The notes below the pieces were generated by a model, which was not told where the DNA came from, ran no database searches, and saw only the letters and a list, made by a program, of their open reading frames with translations. Source: Paenibacillus mendelii (lineage in GTDB: Bacteria > Bacillota > Bacilli > Paenibacillales > Paenibacillaceae). From it: a stretch of 64,000 bases of DNA. This document shows, piece by piece, positions 26,704-35,963 of this stretch; position 1 is the first letter of the stretch; each line of letters starts with the position of its first letter. Where the stretch lies: positions 1 through 64,000 of the forward strand of contig NZ_JANHOF010000021.1 in the NCBI RefSeq assembly GCF_024498075.1. The letters run 5' to 3'. Position numbers and translations under genes: made by a program.

Positions 26704-27399
26704 GTAGGTGGGGGTGGCAAGCCCCCGACCTCTCACACCACCGTACATGCGGGTCCGCATACGGCGGTTCCAAAAGGTTAACAAAGCTCCACATAACGAG
26801 AAAGCAGACTTTTCAGCCCTTTCGCTTCCCAATAGGATGTCGGAAGGGCATTGTTTGTGTTTCGAGACATTTCCCATGCGCCTCGCCTGGAATTAGCCAT
26901 GATGAAACAGGCCCATTCGGGAACACCAAGCTCTCGAAGCTCTCGCATTCGGGTGCGCACCCGTTTCCACTGCTTCCATAAGCATATGCGGAGCTTTAGG
27001 CGAATCCACTGGTCGAATTTCTCACAGTTCTTCTTCGCGGCGGCCAGCCGAAAATAGCCCAGCCACCCCATGAGATACTTGTATAGTTTTGCTATGCGGC
27101 TCTCCATAGACATTGAATGCGTTCGGTTCGTTAGCTCACGGATCTGCTCTTTAAATCGTGAGAGGGTCTGAGGCGCCAGACGAATCGTTGCTTTCTTGTC
27201 CATTAAGAAACTAAAGCCAAGAAACTTACGCTTCCATGGCCGGTCTACCGCACTTTTCTCTCGATTCACCTTCATTGTCAACTTTCCTTCTACGAATCGC
27301 GTCACCGACTCCATCACGCGCTGTCCTGCGCGTTTGCTGGCCACGAAGATGTTGCAATCGTCAGCATAACGGACGAACCGCAAGCCTCTTTGTGCCGAG
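26704..27399 (-). mobile_element. Group II intron 3-prime half with truncated maturase
   Basis: The minus strand encodes the C-terminal part of an LtrA-type protein (26778-27383): the catalytic RFVRYADDCNIFVAS, then KVNREKSAVDRPWKRKFLGF, and the maturase domain LMGWLGYFRLA. Upstream of YADD the frame meets a stop near 27400, so RT domains 0-4 are gone. After the gene come domain V-like (26730-26770) and domain VI-like (26710-26725) hairpins, ending near 26704 at TACTCGATT. The intron lacks its 5-prime half and cannot move by itself. Confidence 0.85.
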
Positions 27400-28058
27400 A
27401 GTTAAGCAAAGCGATAAGAATATCTCTACACACGCGGCACAATCTCTACTAGCAGAACTGGAGCATCTGCGGAAGGAGAAGAAGGGTAGCGGTCACTAAT
27501 GCCCCTGTTCTTACTCCTTCACTTCTGGCTCTGAGCAGCTGCACGACACAAGCCGTGGGGGGGGGTGAACGCTCGCGGTTTTTTCTATTTCAATGGACAA
27601 TTTATTGATTCGAATGGATATTCGATGCCATCATTGACCAACTGCCATATCTTCATGCATAGAATGGGATTTTGATATTTGTATCAGCTCCTGATGGATT
27701 TCCATTCGGTAATCTTTCCATCGCGTTCAAGTTGTCGAAAATGGATACAAACAAGATAAAAGGTGTCATATACAGTGAATCGAGTAACATTGTAAAATAT
27801 TCTATAATTATTATATATCTCGACACTTGCAGCTTGCGATTTACCATGCTCCACACGAAAATAACAGCTCGCAACGTCGGGATTTTCTTTTACAATGCTG
27901 GCGTTCAAACCTCATTGCACTCAGGGTTTTCCTGTCAAGGAGCTGGCCACTCCTTAACAGTGTTTTTTAGTCCAAACACTAGCGTTGCACTCATGTTATG
28001 GATGATTTAACTCTGGACAACAGGAGAGCGCGGAAATCAATTGAATCGGAGGTTTATA
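27400..28058. other. Gap with coding debris and weak hairpins
   Basis: 27405-27499 encodes a short helical relic (STHAAQSLLAELEHLRKEKK) like the end of a transposase helper, too short to assign. On the minus strand 27684-27908 reads like former coding sequence (ENPDVASCYFRVEHGKSQAA, VEIYNNYRIFYNVTRFTV, CIHFRQLERDGKITEW) without a ribosome binding site. AAGGAG and CTCCTT form a hairpin near 27938-27956. No promoter for the glycosidase is clear. Confidence 0.3.
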
Positions 28059-30761
28059 ATGACAATATTCAAGAAAGCGGTTCTGCCAATCATCTGTCTG
28101 ACGCTGATGTGGATGGTTCCGATTGTTTCGGTGCCGGCCGCCGACGCAGCAGAGAGCGGGACAAGCCCGTACCTGATTTTGCCGGATAACAGCAGGCTGC
28201 CGATCGAGGCAATTAATGCCGAGCGCGTTCCGGAGGGGATTACGTTGTATACCGGAAGCAATGAAATGGACTATACGGCTCCATTCGGAGAGGGGACGGC
28301 GGAATATATCGTATCGGAGGGAATCGTGCTGGAAATCAACCGGACAGGCGATCAAGGGACCTATATTCCATTCAACAATTATGTCATCTCCGCTTCGGGA
28401 ACGGCCGAAGAGAAGCTGCGGGCACTAGCGGCGGGAGACGCCGTTGCGCTGGAGAATGTCGCGATCGACCGGGAGCCAAGCCGGTATGCAGTCGTTGACG
28501 GTGAACGAATTGCGATCACCAAGACGAACGCCTTCCGGGATGAAGGAGACGTTGTGCTCTTCGACTCCGCCTTCGGCCCGTACACGAATACGAATCCGTG
28601 GGGGCTGGAGCTCGTCATCGAGGGAGGCTTCATAACCGGCATTGCGCGGTTCGATACGAAGACGCCTAATAATTCGGCCATTCCGGAAGGGGGAGCCGTG
28701 CTCTCCGTACAAGCCGGCTCGCCATCCTTTGCCGGGCTGAATGCCAAGATCGGGAACGGGACGATCCGTCAAGGGGATGCCGTCCGGCTTGTGGTCAGAC
28801 AGGAGACGCATCTGGCGAGCAAGACAGGATACGACGCTTTGGATCCGAAGGTAAAGGCGGATAATCCGGGCGGTTGGGACGAGGCCAACGATAGGCCCTA
28901 CGACGGGTTCCGCGGCGCGGATCAGCTGATCGTGTATACCTCTTCATACGGTAATGCGATGACGGGCACCAATCCTTGGGGGTATGAAGTCGTCGTGGAC
29001 GAGAATAATCAGATCGTCGCGGCAGGCGGCAACAATTCGGCGATTCCGGAGAACGGATTTGTGCTTTCTGGACATGGCATCAAGGCGGAATGGCTGAAGA
29101 TCTACGCCAAATTTAGCGCTACCGTGACGCTCGACCGAAGCGGCAACGAATTGATCATCGCGCTTACACCGCAATCTTATCTCAAGCGTGCCGATTTCCG
29201 GATCGGCAACGTCAAACGGATGCTGGCAGAGTCAAAAGCGTCTTTCCTGGACGTCCCCTATGCCGAGATTGAACGGAAGATCGGACAGGCGGAAGGGAAC
29301 AGAGAAACGATTAAGGCGCTGATCGAGAGCCGGTCTTACGATGAAATGGCTGTTAAGACCGCCGAGCTGGATGCGTTAATCGATGAGATCGGGAATTTGA
29401 ATCTGGAATCCCGCAAAGTGGAGCATCGCGCCATCTGGATTCGTCCGCTCGAGACAAGTGTCGAAGAAGTCCGGGAGCATCTGACGAAGATCGCGGATGC
29501 GAATCTGAATCAGGTCTATGTGGAAGCCTGGTGGAACGGGTATACCATCTATCCGTCGGATAATCCGCTTGCTCCTCATAATCCGATTTATAACGGCTTC
29601 GACGTGCTTGACGCTTATCTTGATGTCGCCGAAGAGCTCGGCCTGGAGGTACACGCCTGGGTCGAAAACGCCTTTCTGGAAGGCAACAAGCTGGAGGAAA
29701 AGCCGGAATGGTCGATGATCCGCCGCGATGGCGCGGACTACTGGCAAGTCGACGGCCATACGTTTTATTGGATCAATCCCGCTCTGCCGGAAGTGCGGCA
29801 GTTTATTACGGAGCTTTATACGGACATGGTCAGCCGCTACCCGGTCGACGGCTTGCACCTGGATTACATCCGGTATCCGGACAACTATGGGACCGACATC
29901 GACTATGGCTACGACGAATATACCCGTACGCAGTTCATGGATGCGTATAAGACGAATAGCGATCCGCTCGGCCTGTATCCGGGCGATGAACTGTGGCCGG
30001 AATGGCAGCAATTCCGAATGGATATTATAACGGGTTTTGTCGGTAAGCTCGTTCCGGATTTGAAAGCGGTCCGTCCGGAGCTGGCGATCAGCGCGGCGGT
30101 GTACTCGGATTTCTACAAGCAGCCGGAATTTAAGCTGCAGGAAGCCGGTCTGTGGCTTCAGCGCGGCTATCTGGATAATGTTTTCCCGATGTCGTACAAG
30201 CTGGACGCACCCGCCGTTGTTCACGACGCCGAGGAAACATTGAAGCTGGCCGGCAATAAATCGTATGTCACGATGGGCTTGGGACCGCAAGCCAGGGTCG
30301 CGAAGCCGGTCGTCGTGCAGCAGGCCGCTCTGACCCAGAAGCTAGGCACTTCAGGCAGCGCTTACTTCGAATTCATATCGTATTTCGGCGACCGGTACGA
30401 CGAGCCGCTCAAGCAGGGGTTATACCGCGATAAGGCGATCGTGCCCTTCAGCCAGCCAGGCTTGTCCGTCAAGACACTGCTTGCAGATCTCGTACGCAAA
30501 ATCGACGCAATCTATGTGCCGAATGGAGGTATGTCGGACGGTAGATCATACGAGAAAATGTTGAAACCGCTAATCAACCGACTTCAGGAAAACAATACGA
30601 TCGACCAGCGGGCGGCCAAGCTCGACCGCGAGCTGGCACAGATTGCGTCGGCACTGGATGGCGATTCTTCCGTCAACACACAGGTAAAATCGCGTATGAA
30701 GACCGATTTGGAGTATGCGCAGCATATCATTCGTATCTATAATAGCAAACGCGGCGAATAG
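28059..30761 (+). CDS. Secreted GHL10-type glycosidase-like protein
   Basis: 900 residues from the ATG at 28059 (GGAGG 8 bases upstream). The signal peptide ends near ADAAES. Two related beta modules follow: FGPYTNTNPWGLELVIEGG (about 185) and YGNAMTGTNPWGYEVVVDEN (about 310), each followed by NNSAIPE. Residues about 390-450 are helical. The GHL10 barrel (PF02638) spans about 450-775, with HRAIWIRP, VYVEAWWNGYTIYPS, LGLEVHAWVENAF, DGLHLDYIRYPD and MSYKLDA. A helical tail ends the protein. It probably cleaves a cell-surface or environmental glycan; the substrate is unknown. No anchor or SLH domain is seen, so it is released. Confidence 0.85.
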   Translation: MTIFKKAVLPIICLTLMWMVPIVSVPAADAAESGTSPYLILPDNSRLPIEAINAERVPEGITLYTGSNEMDYTAPFGEGTAEYIVSEGIVLEINRTGDQGTYIPFNNYVISASGTAEEKLRALAAGDAVALENVAIDREPSRYAVVDGERIAITKTNAFRDEGDVVLFDSAFGPYTNTNPWGLELVIEGGFITGIARFDTKTPNNSAIPEGGAVLSVQAGSPSFAGLNAKIGNGTIRQGDAVRLVVRQETHLASKTGYDALDPKVKADNPGGWDEANDRPYDGFRGADQLIVYTSSYGNAMTGTNPWGYEVVVDENNQIVAAGGNNSAIPENGFVLSGHGIKAEWLKIYAKFSATVTLDRSGNELIIALTPQSYLKRADFRIGNVKRMLAESKASFLDVPYAEIERKIGQAEGNRETIKALIESRSYDEMAVKTAELDALIDEIGNLNLESRKVEHRAIWIRPLETSVEEVREHLTKIADANLNQVYVEAWWNGYTIYPSDNPLAPHNPIYNGFDVLDAYLDVAEELGLEVHAWVENAFLEGNKLEEKPEWSMIRRDGADYWQVDGHTFYWINPALPEVRQFITELYTDMVSRYPVDGLHLDYIRYPDNYGTDIDYGYDEYTRTQFMDAYKTNSDPLGLYPGDELWPEWQQFRMDIITGFVGKLVPDLKAVRPELAISAAVYSDFYKQPEFKLQEAGLWLQRGYLDNVFPMSYKLDAPAVVHDAEETLKLAGNKSYVTMGLGPQARVAKPVVVQQAALTQKLGTSGSAYFEFISYFGDRYDEPLKQGLYRDKAIVPFSQPGLSVKTLLADLVRKIDAIYVPNGGMSDGRSYEKMLKPLINRLQENNTIDQRAAKLDRELAQIASALDGDSSVNTQVKSRMKTDLEYAQHIIRIYNSKRGE

Positions 30762-30928
30762 GTGTTCTGGCAATGAGGGGCCGTCTCTCACATCATAGCG
30801 CCGGGCTGATACTATCGTATTTCCTCGAGCATAATGTTTTTGGAAGGATGGGGTAGCCGCACTATTAATCCATAACAGGTTGATCTTGCCGTACTGCCTC
30901 AGAATTGGGACTACTTGGCGTTTACATG

Positions 30929-30964
30929 AACCACTATCTCGCTATTTGGGATGGTGGTTTTTCA
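30929..30964 (+). terminator. Possible terminator downstream of the GHL10 gene
   Basis: AACCACTATC pairs imperfectly with GATGGTGGTT and is followed by TTT. It lies about 165 bases past the stop. Confidence 0.4.
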
Positions 30965-31014
30965 ACGCAATAAGTATCGAAATCAGGAGGGGTCTCACTA
31001 ACCAATTAACGGTT

Positions 31015-31200
31015 CTATCTGAAACCCGCGTCATACAAGTGTTTGAGTACATTGAGTTCGAGATAAGCCTGCTTGATTTCTTTAGATAGTTGATCTTGTG
31101 ACAAGCGTTGTTCTATCATCTTTTTGCTAAGGGTTCCTCCACTTTTCTGTAATTGTTTAATTTGATTAAAAATCTCATCCGCACTCATGTTCACTTCCAT
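31015..31200 (-). CDS. Small helical protein, 61 residues
   Basis: The minus-strand ATG at 31200 is preceded by TTGGAGG at 7 bases, a good start. The product (MEVNMSADEIFNQIKQLQKS, GGTLSKKMIEQRLSQDQLSK, EIKQAYLELNVLKHLYDAGF) is all helical and polar, and resembles small regulators or the N-terminal DNA-binding part of larger proteins. It is divergent from the Fur-box operon and separated from it by 300 bases. No family was recognised. Confidence 0.5.
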   Translation of the reverse strand: MEVNMSADEIFNQIKQLQKSGGTLSKKMIEQRLSQDQLSKEIKQAYLELNVLKHLYDAGFR

Positions 31201-31443
31201 TTTCAGCCTCCAAGGGGTTCATGTATAGTTTTTCCCGTGATGCAGGGTGGATAGAAATATTTCAAATTTCTACCTATTTCTGCCCACAACAATTTACACA
31301 GGAAATTACCGAGCTGCCGTAATGCGAGAAGGGGCTCTCCATCAGGCCTAAGACCTGTGGAGGGCCTTCTTCTAATGTCACCATATCATTCCATATTCGT
31401 ACAAAAATTTGTCATAGGAGCAATATAAAAATATATTCTAATT
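31201..31443. other. Region with a long imperfect hairpin at 31326-31374
   Basis: Between the small minus-strand gene and the Fur-box promoter there is no gene. GAAGGGGCTCTCCA pairs with TGGAGGGCCTTCTTC around AGGCCTAAGACCT, a long stem with one or two bulges, T-rich after it on the plus strand. It may be a terminator for an upstream plus-strand transcript. Confidence 0.45.
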
Positions 31444-31476
31444 GATATTGATAATTATTATCAGTTATAGTATTAT
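31444..31476 (+). promoter_or_regulatory. Fur box over a sigma-A promoter
   Basis: GATATTGATAATTATTATC (31444-31462) matches the classic 19-bp Fur box GATAATGATAATCATTATC at 17 positions. It overlaps TTGATA (31448-31453), 17-base spacer and TATTAT (31471-31476). Iron-loaded Fur should shut off the operon starting at 31511. Confidence 0.85.
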
Positions 31477-31510
31477 CAATCACAGAATAAATAACAAGGA
31501 GTGTTCTTTG

Positions 31511-32035
31511 ATGACAACCATTCAAGTAAAGGATATAAAAGAAGTTTTGACCTTGCAATTTTCAGAGCTGCGCAATTACCACGGCAGTTTGGCACTTATG
31601 GCTATTGGAGTAGGTTTTCGTGTCTTGCAGGCGGCTTTCAAGGAACTATATGGCAATGAAGCGCCAGACAGAAAGAGCCTTTCCGTTCGCTCGGGTCATG
31701 CCGGTCCGGGGTTTCGCGATGCCTTCGAATATGTAACGAGAGCTGTTACGAGAGGCGCATATACAGTGGATATTGACTATCCGGTTGCGCAATATGATCC
31801 ATACCGCGTGCAATCCTATGCTTATGTTATTTCTGATGATAAAGGTGTTTCTGTAGAAGTTTCACTGAAGGAAGACTTTTTGCCGGCAAAATTTTATGAG
31901 TATCTGAAAAAAGGCAGAGAAGAAACGATGACTCTTGAGGAGCTCGAGGATAATGAGAAGTTGAAAGGCATTCTGTGTGAACGCGCACTTGCACTCCCTC
32001 AGGATGAGCTGCTCGAGGTTAAACGTTTGTCATGA
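31511..32035 (+). CDS. FmdE-like protein, first gene of the iron-regulated operon
   Basis: 174 residues, cytoplasmic, AAGGAG 9 bases upstream. The segment FSELRNYHGSLALMAIGVGF has the shape of the FmdE N-terminus (FHGHxxPxxALGxR), and SGHAGPGFRDAFEYVTR with the following beta strands fits the rest of that fold. The Cys-rich zinc domain of true FmdE subunits is absent. FmdE-like proteins are poorly understood and often accompany metal or metal-chelate systems. The assignment is by motif shape only. The next gene overlaps by ATGA. Confidence 0.5.
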   Translation: MTTIQVKDIKEVLTLQFSELRNYHGSLALMAIGVGFRVLQAAFKELYGNEAPDRKSLSVRSGHAGPGFRDAFEYVTRAVTRGAYTVDIDYPVAQYDPYRVQSYAYVISDDKGVSVEVSLKEDFLPAKFYEYLKKGREETMTLEELEDNEKLKGILCERALALPQDELLEVKRLS

Positions 32036-32685
32036 GTCCATTCACGCAGCAATCAGCTGATTACCTGCTGTTAGATTCAGGGGCAGCCTTTAGTGGAACT
32101 TCTGTACATAGCGGCCAGGCAGATTCAATGACGAAGGTGCTCGACCAATATGATCTTGTCAGCTATGACTTGGAGAATGCGAATCATAAAATTCTTGTCA
32201 TTGATGAGTTTATTGATCAGGAGCTTATGGTCGAGCAGAAGGACAAAATCAAAGCATTCCTGGATCGAGGAAACATTGTGTTTTTCGCTGGACATTTGTT
32301 CAGAGAGTGGATACCGGGTGCTTCGATGTTTGTACCGAAAACCGTGACGAGCTATCTCGATTATGTGGTGACGATTCTGGATCATCCCATCTTTGATGGT
32401 GTGAAATCGGAAGATATTACGTACAACCGGGGCGTTGCAGGATTTTTCAGCAGAGGCCATCATCCGATGCCGGAGGGAGCTGAAGTATTGTTGGAGCTGC
32501 CTGGTGGAGTTCCAATCACGTATATTGACCGAACCAGCACGAGAGGAACGATACTGCTGCACGCGGGACGTAATCTGTTGAAAAGTCGCGAGACCGGCAA
32601 TTCATCAGGCAGAATCAGGGAGCAGCTCTACAAGTGGTTGATTGAAGAGCATGCGGCGATTCGAATGAGAGAGGTGCGAGCATGA
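32032..32685 (+). CDS. Class I amidotransferase-fold-like protein, paralogue 1
   Basis: 217 residues, cytoplasmic. After about 50 residues the chain reads KILVIDEFIDQEL, KIKAFLDRGNIVFFAGHLFR and LDHPIFDGVKSEDIT, the alternating strand/helix order of GATase1/ThuA-like folds. No Cys-His-Glu triad is seen, so glutaminase activity is unlikely. It resembles the next gene in several blocks, suggesting an ancient tandem duplication and perhaps a heterodimer. Both neighbours are translationally coupled by ATGA overlaps. Function unknown. Confidence 0.5.
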   Translation: MSPFTQQSADYLLLDSGAAFSGTSVHSGQADSMTKVLDQYDLVSYDLENANHKILVIDEFIDQELMVEQKDKIKAFLDRGNIVFFAGHLFREWIPGASMFVPKTVTSYLDYVVTILDHPIFDGVKSEDITYNRGVAGFFSRGHHPMPEGAEVLLELPGGVPITYIDRTSTRGTILLHAGRNLLKSRETGNSSGRIREQLYKWLIEEHAAIRMREVRA

Positions 32686-33287
32686 GGAAGATTGCAGTCC
32701 TATATTCCGGAAGCGCCCATCAGCATCGTTCATTCACAGATCCGAGATTCGCACCTTATATTGTAGATCTGATCTATTTGCCGCGAATGACCGAGTATGA
32801 TTTGGATGCTTATGATGTGCTTATTGTTCCTTCTCAGTTACATCAAGGACAAGTCACGGCCCATAATAAGCGGCTCCATGATTTTCTAGCTCAAGGGAAG
32901 ACAATTGTCGCCCTTGGCGCTCAGAATCAGAGCTGGTTTCCAGCCCATAACTGGGAAGCCCGTCCAGTCAATTTCTGGTGGTGGAGAGAGAAGGATGCGA
33001 GAAGCGGTCTTGAGCTTCACCAGCCCGATCATGATTTGTTCCGCTACATTACGCTAGAAGATGCAACCTGGCATTACCACGGTGTTTTCTTTCCGGATGG
33101 AGACGTTGAGACACTCATTAAACTAGAGAATGACGGTGCAATTTTATATATCGATAAGGTAAATACACCTGGCACATTAATCATGACAACACTCGATCCG
33201 GAATACCATTACGGCTCCTACTTTATGCCGGCTACGGAACGGTTTCTTAACGGCTTTATTCCCTGGTTGGCCACAGGAACGCTATAA
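32682..33287 (+). CDS. Class I amidotransferase-fold-like protein, paralogue 2
   Basis: 201 residues starting MRKIAVLYSGSAHQHRSF. YDVLIVPSQLHQG, RLHDFLAQGKTIVALGAQNQ and QPDHDLFRYITLEDATWHYH align in order with the preceding protein, and GTLIMTTLDPEYHYGSYFMP ends like ThuA-type domains. A run of aromatic residues (VNFWWWREKD) is notable. No catalytic Cys is placed as in amidotransferases. The ABC binding protein starts 42 bases downstream, so it belongs to the same transcript. Likely a chelate-processing or regulatory partner, by context only. Confidence 0.5.
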   Translation: MRKIAVLYSGSAHQHRSFTDPRFAPYIVDLIYLPRMTEYDLDAYDVLIVPSQLHQGQVTAHNKRLHDFLAQGKTIVALGAQNQSWFPAHNWEARPVNFWWWREKDARSGLELHQPDHDLFRYITLEDATWHYHGVFFPDGDVETLIKLENDGAILYIDKVNTPGTLIMTTLDPEYHYGSYFMPATERFLNGFIPWLATGTL

Positions 33288-33328
33288 AGTAACAGAGGAC
33301 ATACCTTCAGCAATAGGAGTGAAAGTAG

Positions 33329-34978
33329 ATGCGTACACCAAGTATTATGATTGCTATGCTATGTTTGGTGATGGCGGTAACTGCTTGCTCAAGCGGCAGC
33401 AGCAATACGACCGATAAGAAGAATGGCGCGGTGTCGACATCTTCCAATGATGCAGCCAAAAAGGCAGAGCAAGCGGCTGAAGGAACGGCTAAGACGGTCG
33501 ATATGGTGAGAGTTGCTGGAAGTGATGTTGGTTACCCGTCCCCATTCGCATTCAGTCCTTCCGGTCCATTCGGTTATTTAAGAAACTCGCTGATCTTCGA
33601 TACGTTAACGTGGAAGGATGATTCAGGTGTCATTCCATGGCTGGCGAAATCTTGGGAAATCTCCACCGATGGCCTGACCTATACGTTTAAGCTGGAGGAT
33701 GGCGTCAAGTGGCATGATGGCGAAGCCTTCACAGCGGATGATGTTGTCTTCAGCTTTAACTACTACAAGACCTACCCGTTTAACTGGAACGGGGATATTG
33801 CTCAAATTAAATCGGTCGAGAAAATTGACGATTTGACCGTCGTGTTTCATATGAACAATTCATATGCACCGATGTTGAGCGATCTTGTAGGTATTGTGCC
33901 GATCATACCGCAGCATATTTGGGAGCAGGTTACGAATCCGATTGAATATCGGGATGAGAAGGCTTTGGTTGGGACAGGTCCCTATCAACTGGCGGAATAT
34001 GATGCTGCTGCAGGTCAATATTTGTTTAAAGCCAATGAGAACTTCTTCAAAGGCCAAGTCATCGTGAAGGAGCTTGCCTTCGTCTCGGCATCCGACAAAT
34101 TACTTGCCCTGCAAAATGGCGAAATCGACGCTGCCTATACAACGAACTATGGCGATGTTCAAACCATGGTGGATGGCGGATACAAATCGATTAAGAGTGA
34201 GCCGGCCGGTAGTATCGTGAGGCTTTCCTTTAACCTGGAGCATCCTCAATTAAGTGATAAACGATTGCGCCAAGCCCTTGCTTACGCCATGGATCGTGCT
34301 GAAATATCCAGCAAAGTTTCCGGTGCGGAGCCAATGGTCGGCAATGCCGGCGTCGTGCCTACAGATTCACCATGGTACAACAAGAATGTGAAGCAGTATG
34401 AGTACAACCTTCAGGAAAGTGAACGTATTCTTGATGAGCTTGGTTATGTAAAGAATGAGAAAGGGATTCGTGATGGATTGAAGCTCAGCTTGATGACCTC
34501 ATCCAATAAGCAGGATTCCATTATGATTCAAGAAATGCTGAAGAAGGCTGGGATCGAGTTGAACCTGGTTCACCTGGATTCGGCTGCCTTCACTGTGGCG
34601 CTTGGCGAGAATAAATATGATATGGTGCTCTCCGGTCATGTCGGAGCAAGCGGCGATCCGGATTTCTTACGACTGTGGTTCTCAGGTAAGGCAAGCAATA
34701 TGTGGTCTGCACGTGGCAAGAGTCTTGATCTGGAGCAATTCCATGAGATTGCCAACCTGCAAATGAAAGAAATGGACGAAACGAAGCGTCATGAGTATAT
34801 CAACCAGCTGCAAGATATATTGGCCGAGGAGCTGCCTACTTTAGCCCTCTATCACCGTCCGTTCTACCACATCCATAATCCGAAAGTATTCGATTATTGG
34901 AAAAACACCTACGGCGGTATAGCAGATGGGATGCCGCTTTGGGAGAATAAGGTGTTTCTGATCGATGTCAAACAATAA
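33329..34978 (+). CDS. Opp/Dpp/Nik-type substrate-binding lipoprotein
   Basis: 549 residues, ATAGGAG upstream. Signal peptide with lipobox VTAC (Cys near 24) and a Ser/Asn/Lys-rich linker. Family-5 binding-protein hallmarks are present: LAKSWEISTDGLTYTFKLED, VKWHDGEAFTADDVVFSF, LVGTGPYQL and RLRQALAYAMDRAEI. The family binds peptides, nickel chelates or opine metallophores. With a Fur box at the operon head, a metal chelate is the best guess. The permease start overlaps its last codons. Confidence 0.9.
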   Translation: MRTPSIMIAMLCLVMAVTACSSGSSNTTDKKNGAVSTSSNDAAKKAEQAAEGTAKTVDMVRVAGSDVGYPSPFAFSPSGPFGYLRNSLIFDTLTWKDDSGVIPWLAKSWEISTDGLTYTFKLEDGVKWHDGEAFTADDVVFSFNYYKTYPFNWNGDIAQIKSVEKIDDLTVVFHMNNSYAPMLSDLVGIVPIIPQHIWEQVTNPIEYRDEKALVGTGPYQLAEYDAAAGQYLFKANENFFKGQVIVKELAFVSASDKLLALQNGEIDAAYTTNYGDVQTMVDGGYKSIKSEPAGSIVRLSFNLEHPQLSDKRLRQALAYAMDRAEISSKVSGAEPMVGNAGVVPTDSPWYNKNVKQYEYNLQESERILDELGYVKNEKGIRDGLKLSLMTSSNKQDSIMIQEMLKKAGIELNLVHLDSAAFTVALGENKYDMVLSGHVGASGDPDFLRLWFSGKASNMWSARGKSLDLEQFHEIANLQMKEMDETKRHEYINQLQDILAEELPTLALYHRPFYHIHNPKVFDYWKNTYGGIADGMPLWENKVFLIDVKQ

Positions 34979-35963
34979 TAAGTACTGGTCCTACTTCCTC
35001 GTACTATTATTCGTAATCATATTGAATTTTTGGCTTCCCCGGTTTTTACCGGGGGGGCCAGTTGAATATATTGCGGGCGGCGGTGAAGAAGGCGCTGTTT
35101 TTTTGACGGAAGCTCAGAAGGCTGCCATGCTTGAATACTACAATTTGAATGATTCTTTAGGCGAGCAGTTTGTTAAATATGTGAAGGGCATATTTACCTT
35201 TGATTTCGGCTTATCGATTAGTCATAAAGCTCCTGTATTTGATGTTATTATGGAGCGTCTGCCATGGACCTTGCTTATTGTTGGCTTAGCGACTCTATTC
35301 TCGATTGTGATTGGGCTGCTGCTCGGATTATATTCGGCATGGCGTCATCCAAGCCGAGTCGATCGCAGTTTATTCCTTTCTATGCTTTGTCTAAGCTCGA
35401 TTCCAGAATTTCTGCTCGGGATGATCCTGCTCATTACGTGTGCTGTCAAGTTAAAGTGGTTCCCGCTAAGCGGTGCGAAGACGGCTTTTCTTCGTTCTGA
35501 CGGCTGGCTGGCTTCGGTGCTGGATATTGCCAATCACGCTGTTCTACCGGCATTGACGTTAACGATCGGAAGTGTAGCGAGTCTGTATTTGCTCATGCGC
35601 AATGAATCGATCAGAGTGAAACAGGAGTCCTTCATTGAGTTCTCTTCAGCGAAGGGGATCGGGCCAAGAGCGATTGTAATGAAGCATATTGCGCGTAATG
35701 CTGCCTTACCACTGGTAACATTGATCATTATTCGGATGAGCGGATTACTTGCCGGCTCTATTCTGGTCGAGACGGTTTTTGCCTATCCGGGTGTTGGGAA
35801 GCTGCTTCAAGAGGCGATATTGGGCAGAGACTATCCGCTGTTGCATGGATTGTTCTTGCTCATGACGTTATTCGTGCTGCTGCTGAATTTATTCGCCGAT
35901 CTTATCTACCCTCGACTTGATCCGCGAATTAGACATGATGTGAATCGAGGTGAGGTAGCATGA
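34965..35963 (+). CDS. DppB-type ABC permease
   Basis: 332 residues, overlapping the previous gene by 14 bases. Six helices; MERLPWTLLIVGLATLFSIV near 90 and FIEFSSAKGIGPRAIVMKHI (coupling loop, near 225) are typical of DppB/NikB/OppB. FLPGGPVEYIAGGGEEG follows the first helix. It pairs with the permease half of the next gene. Confidence 0.92.
   Translation: MSNNNKYWSYFLVLLFVIILNFWLPRFLPGGPVEYIAGGGEEGAVFLTEAQKAAMLEYYNLNDSLGEQFVKYVKGIFTFDFGLSISHKAPVFDVIMERLPWTLLIVGLATLFSIVIGLLLGLYSAWRHPSRVDRSLFLSMLCLSSIPEFLLGMILLITCAVKLKWFPLSGAKTAFLRSDGWLASVLDIANHAVLPALTLTIGSVASLYLLMRNESIRVKQESFIEFSSAKGIGPRAIVMKHIARNAALPLVTLIIIRMSGLLAGSILVETVFAYPGVGKLLQEAILGRDYPLLHGLFLLMTLFVLLLNLFADLIYPRLDPRIRHDVNRGEVA

Noticed and set aside
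27672..28010. A 112-codon plus-strand frame
   Set aside because: No ribosome binding site and implausible composition; the opposite strand looks more like former coding sequence.
29376..30290. A 304-codon minus-strand frame inside the GHL10 gene
   Set aside because: Same kind of antisense artefact of GC-rich coding sequence.
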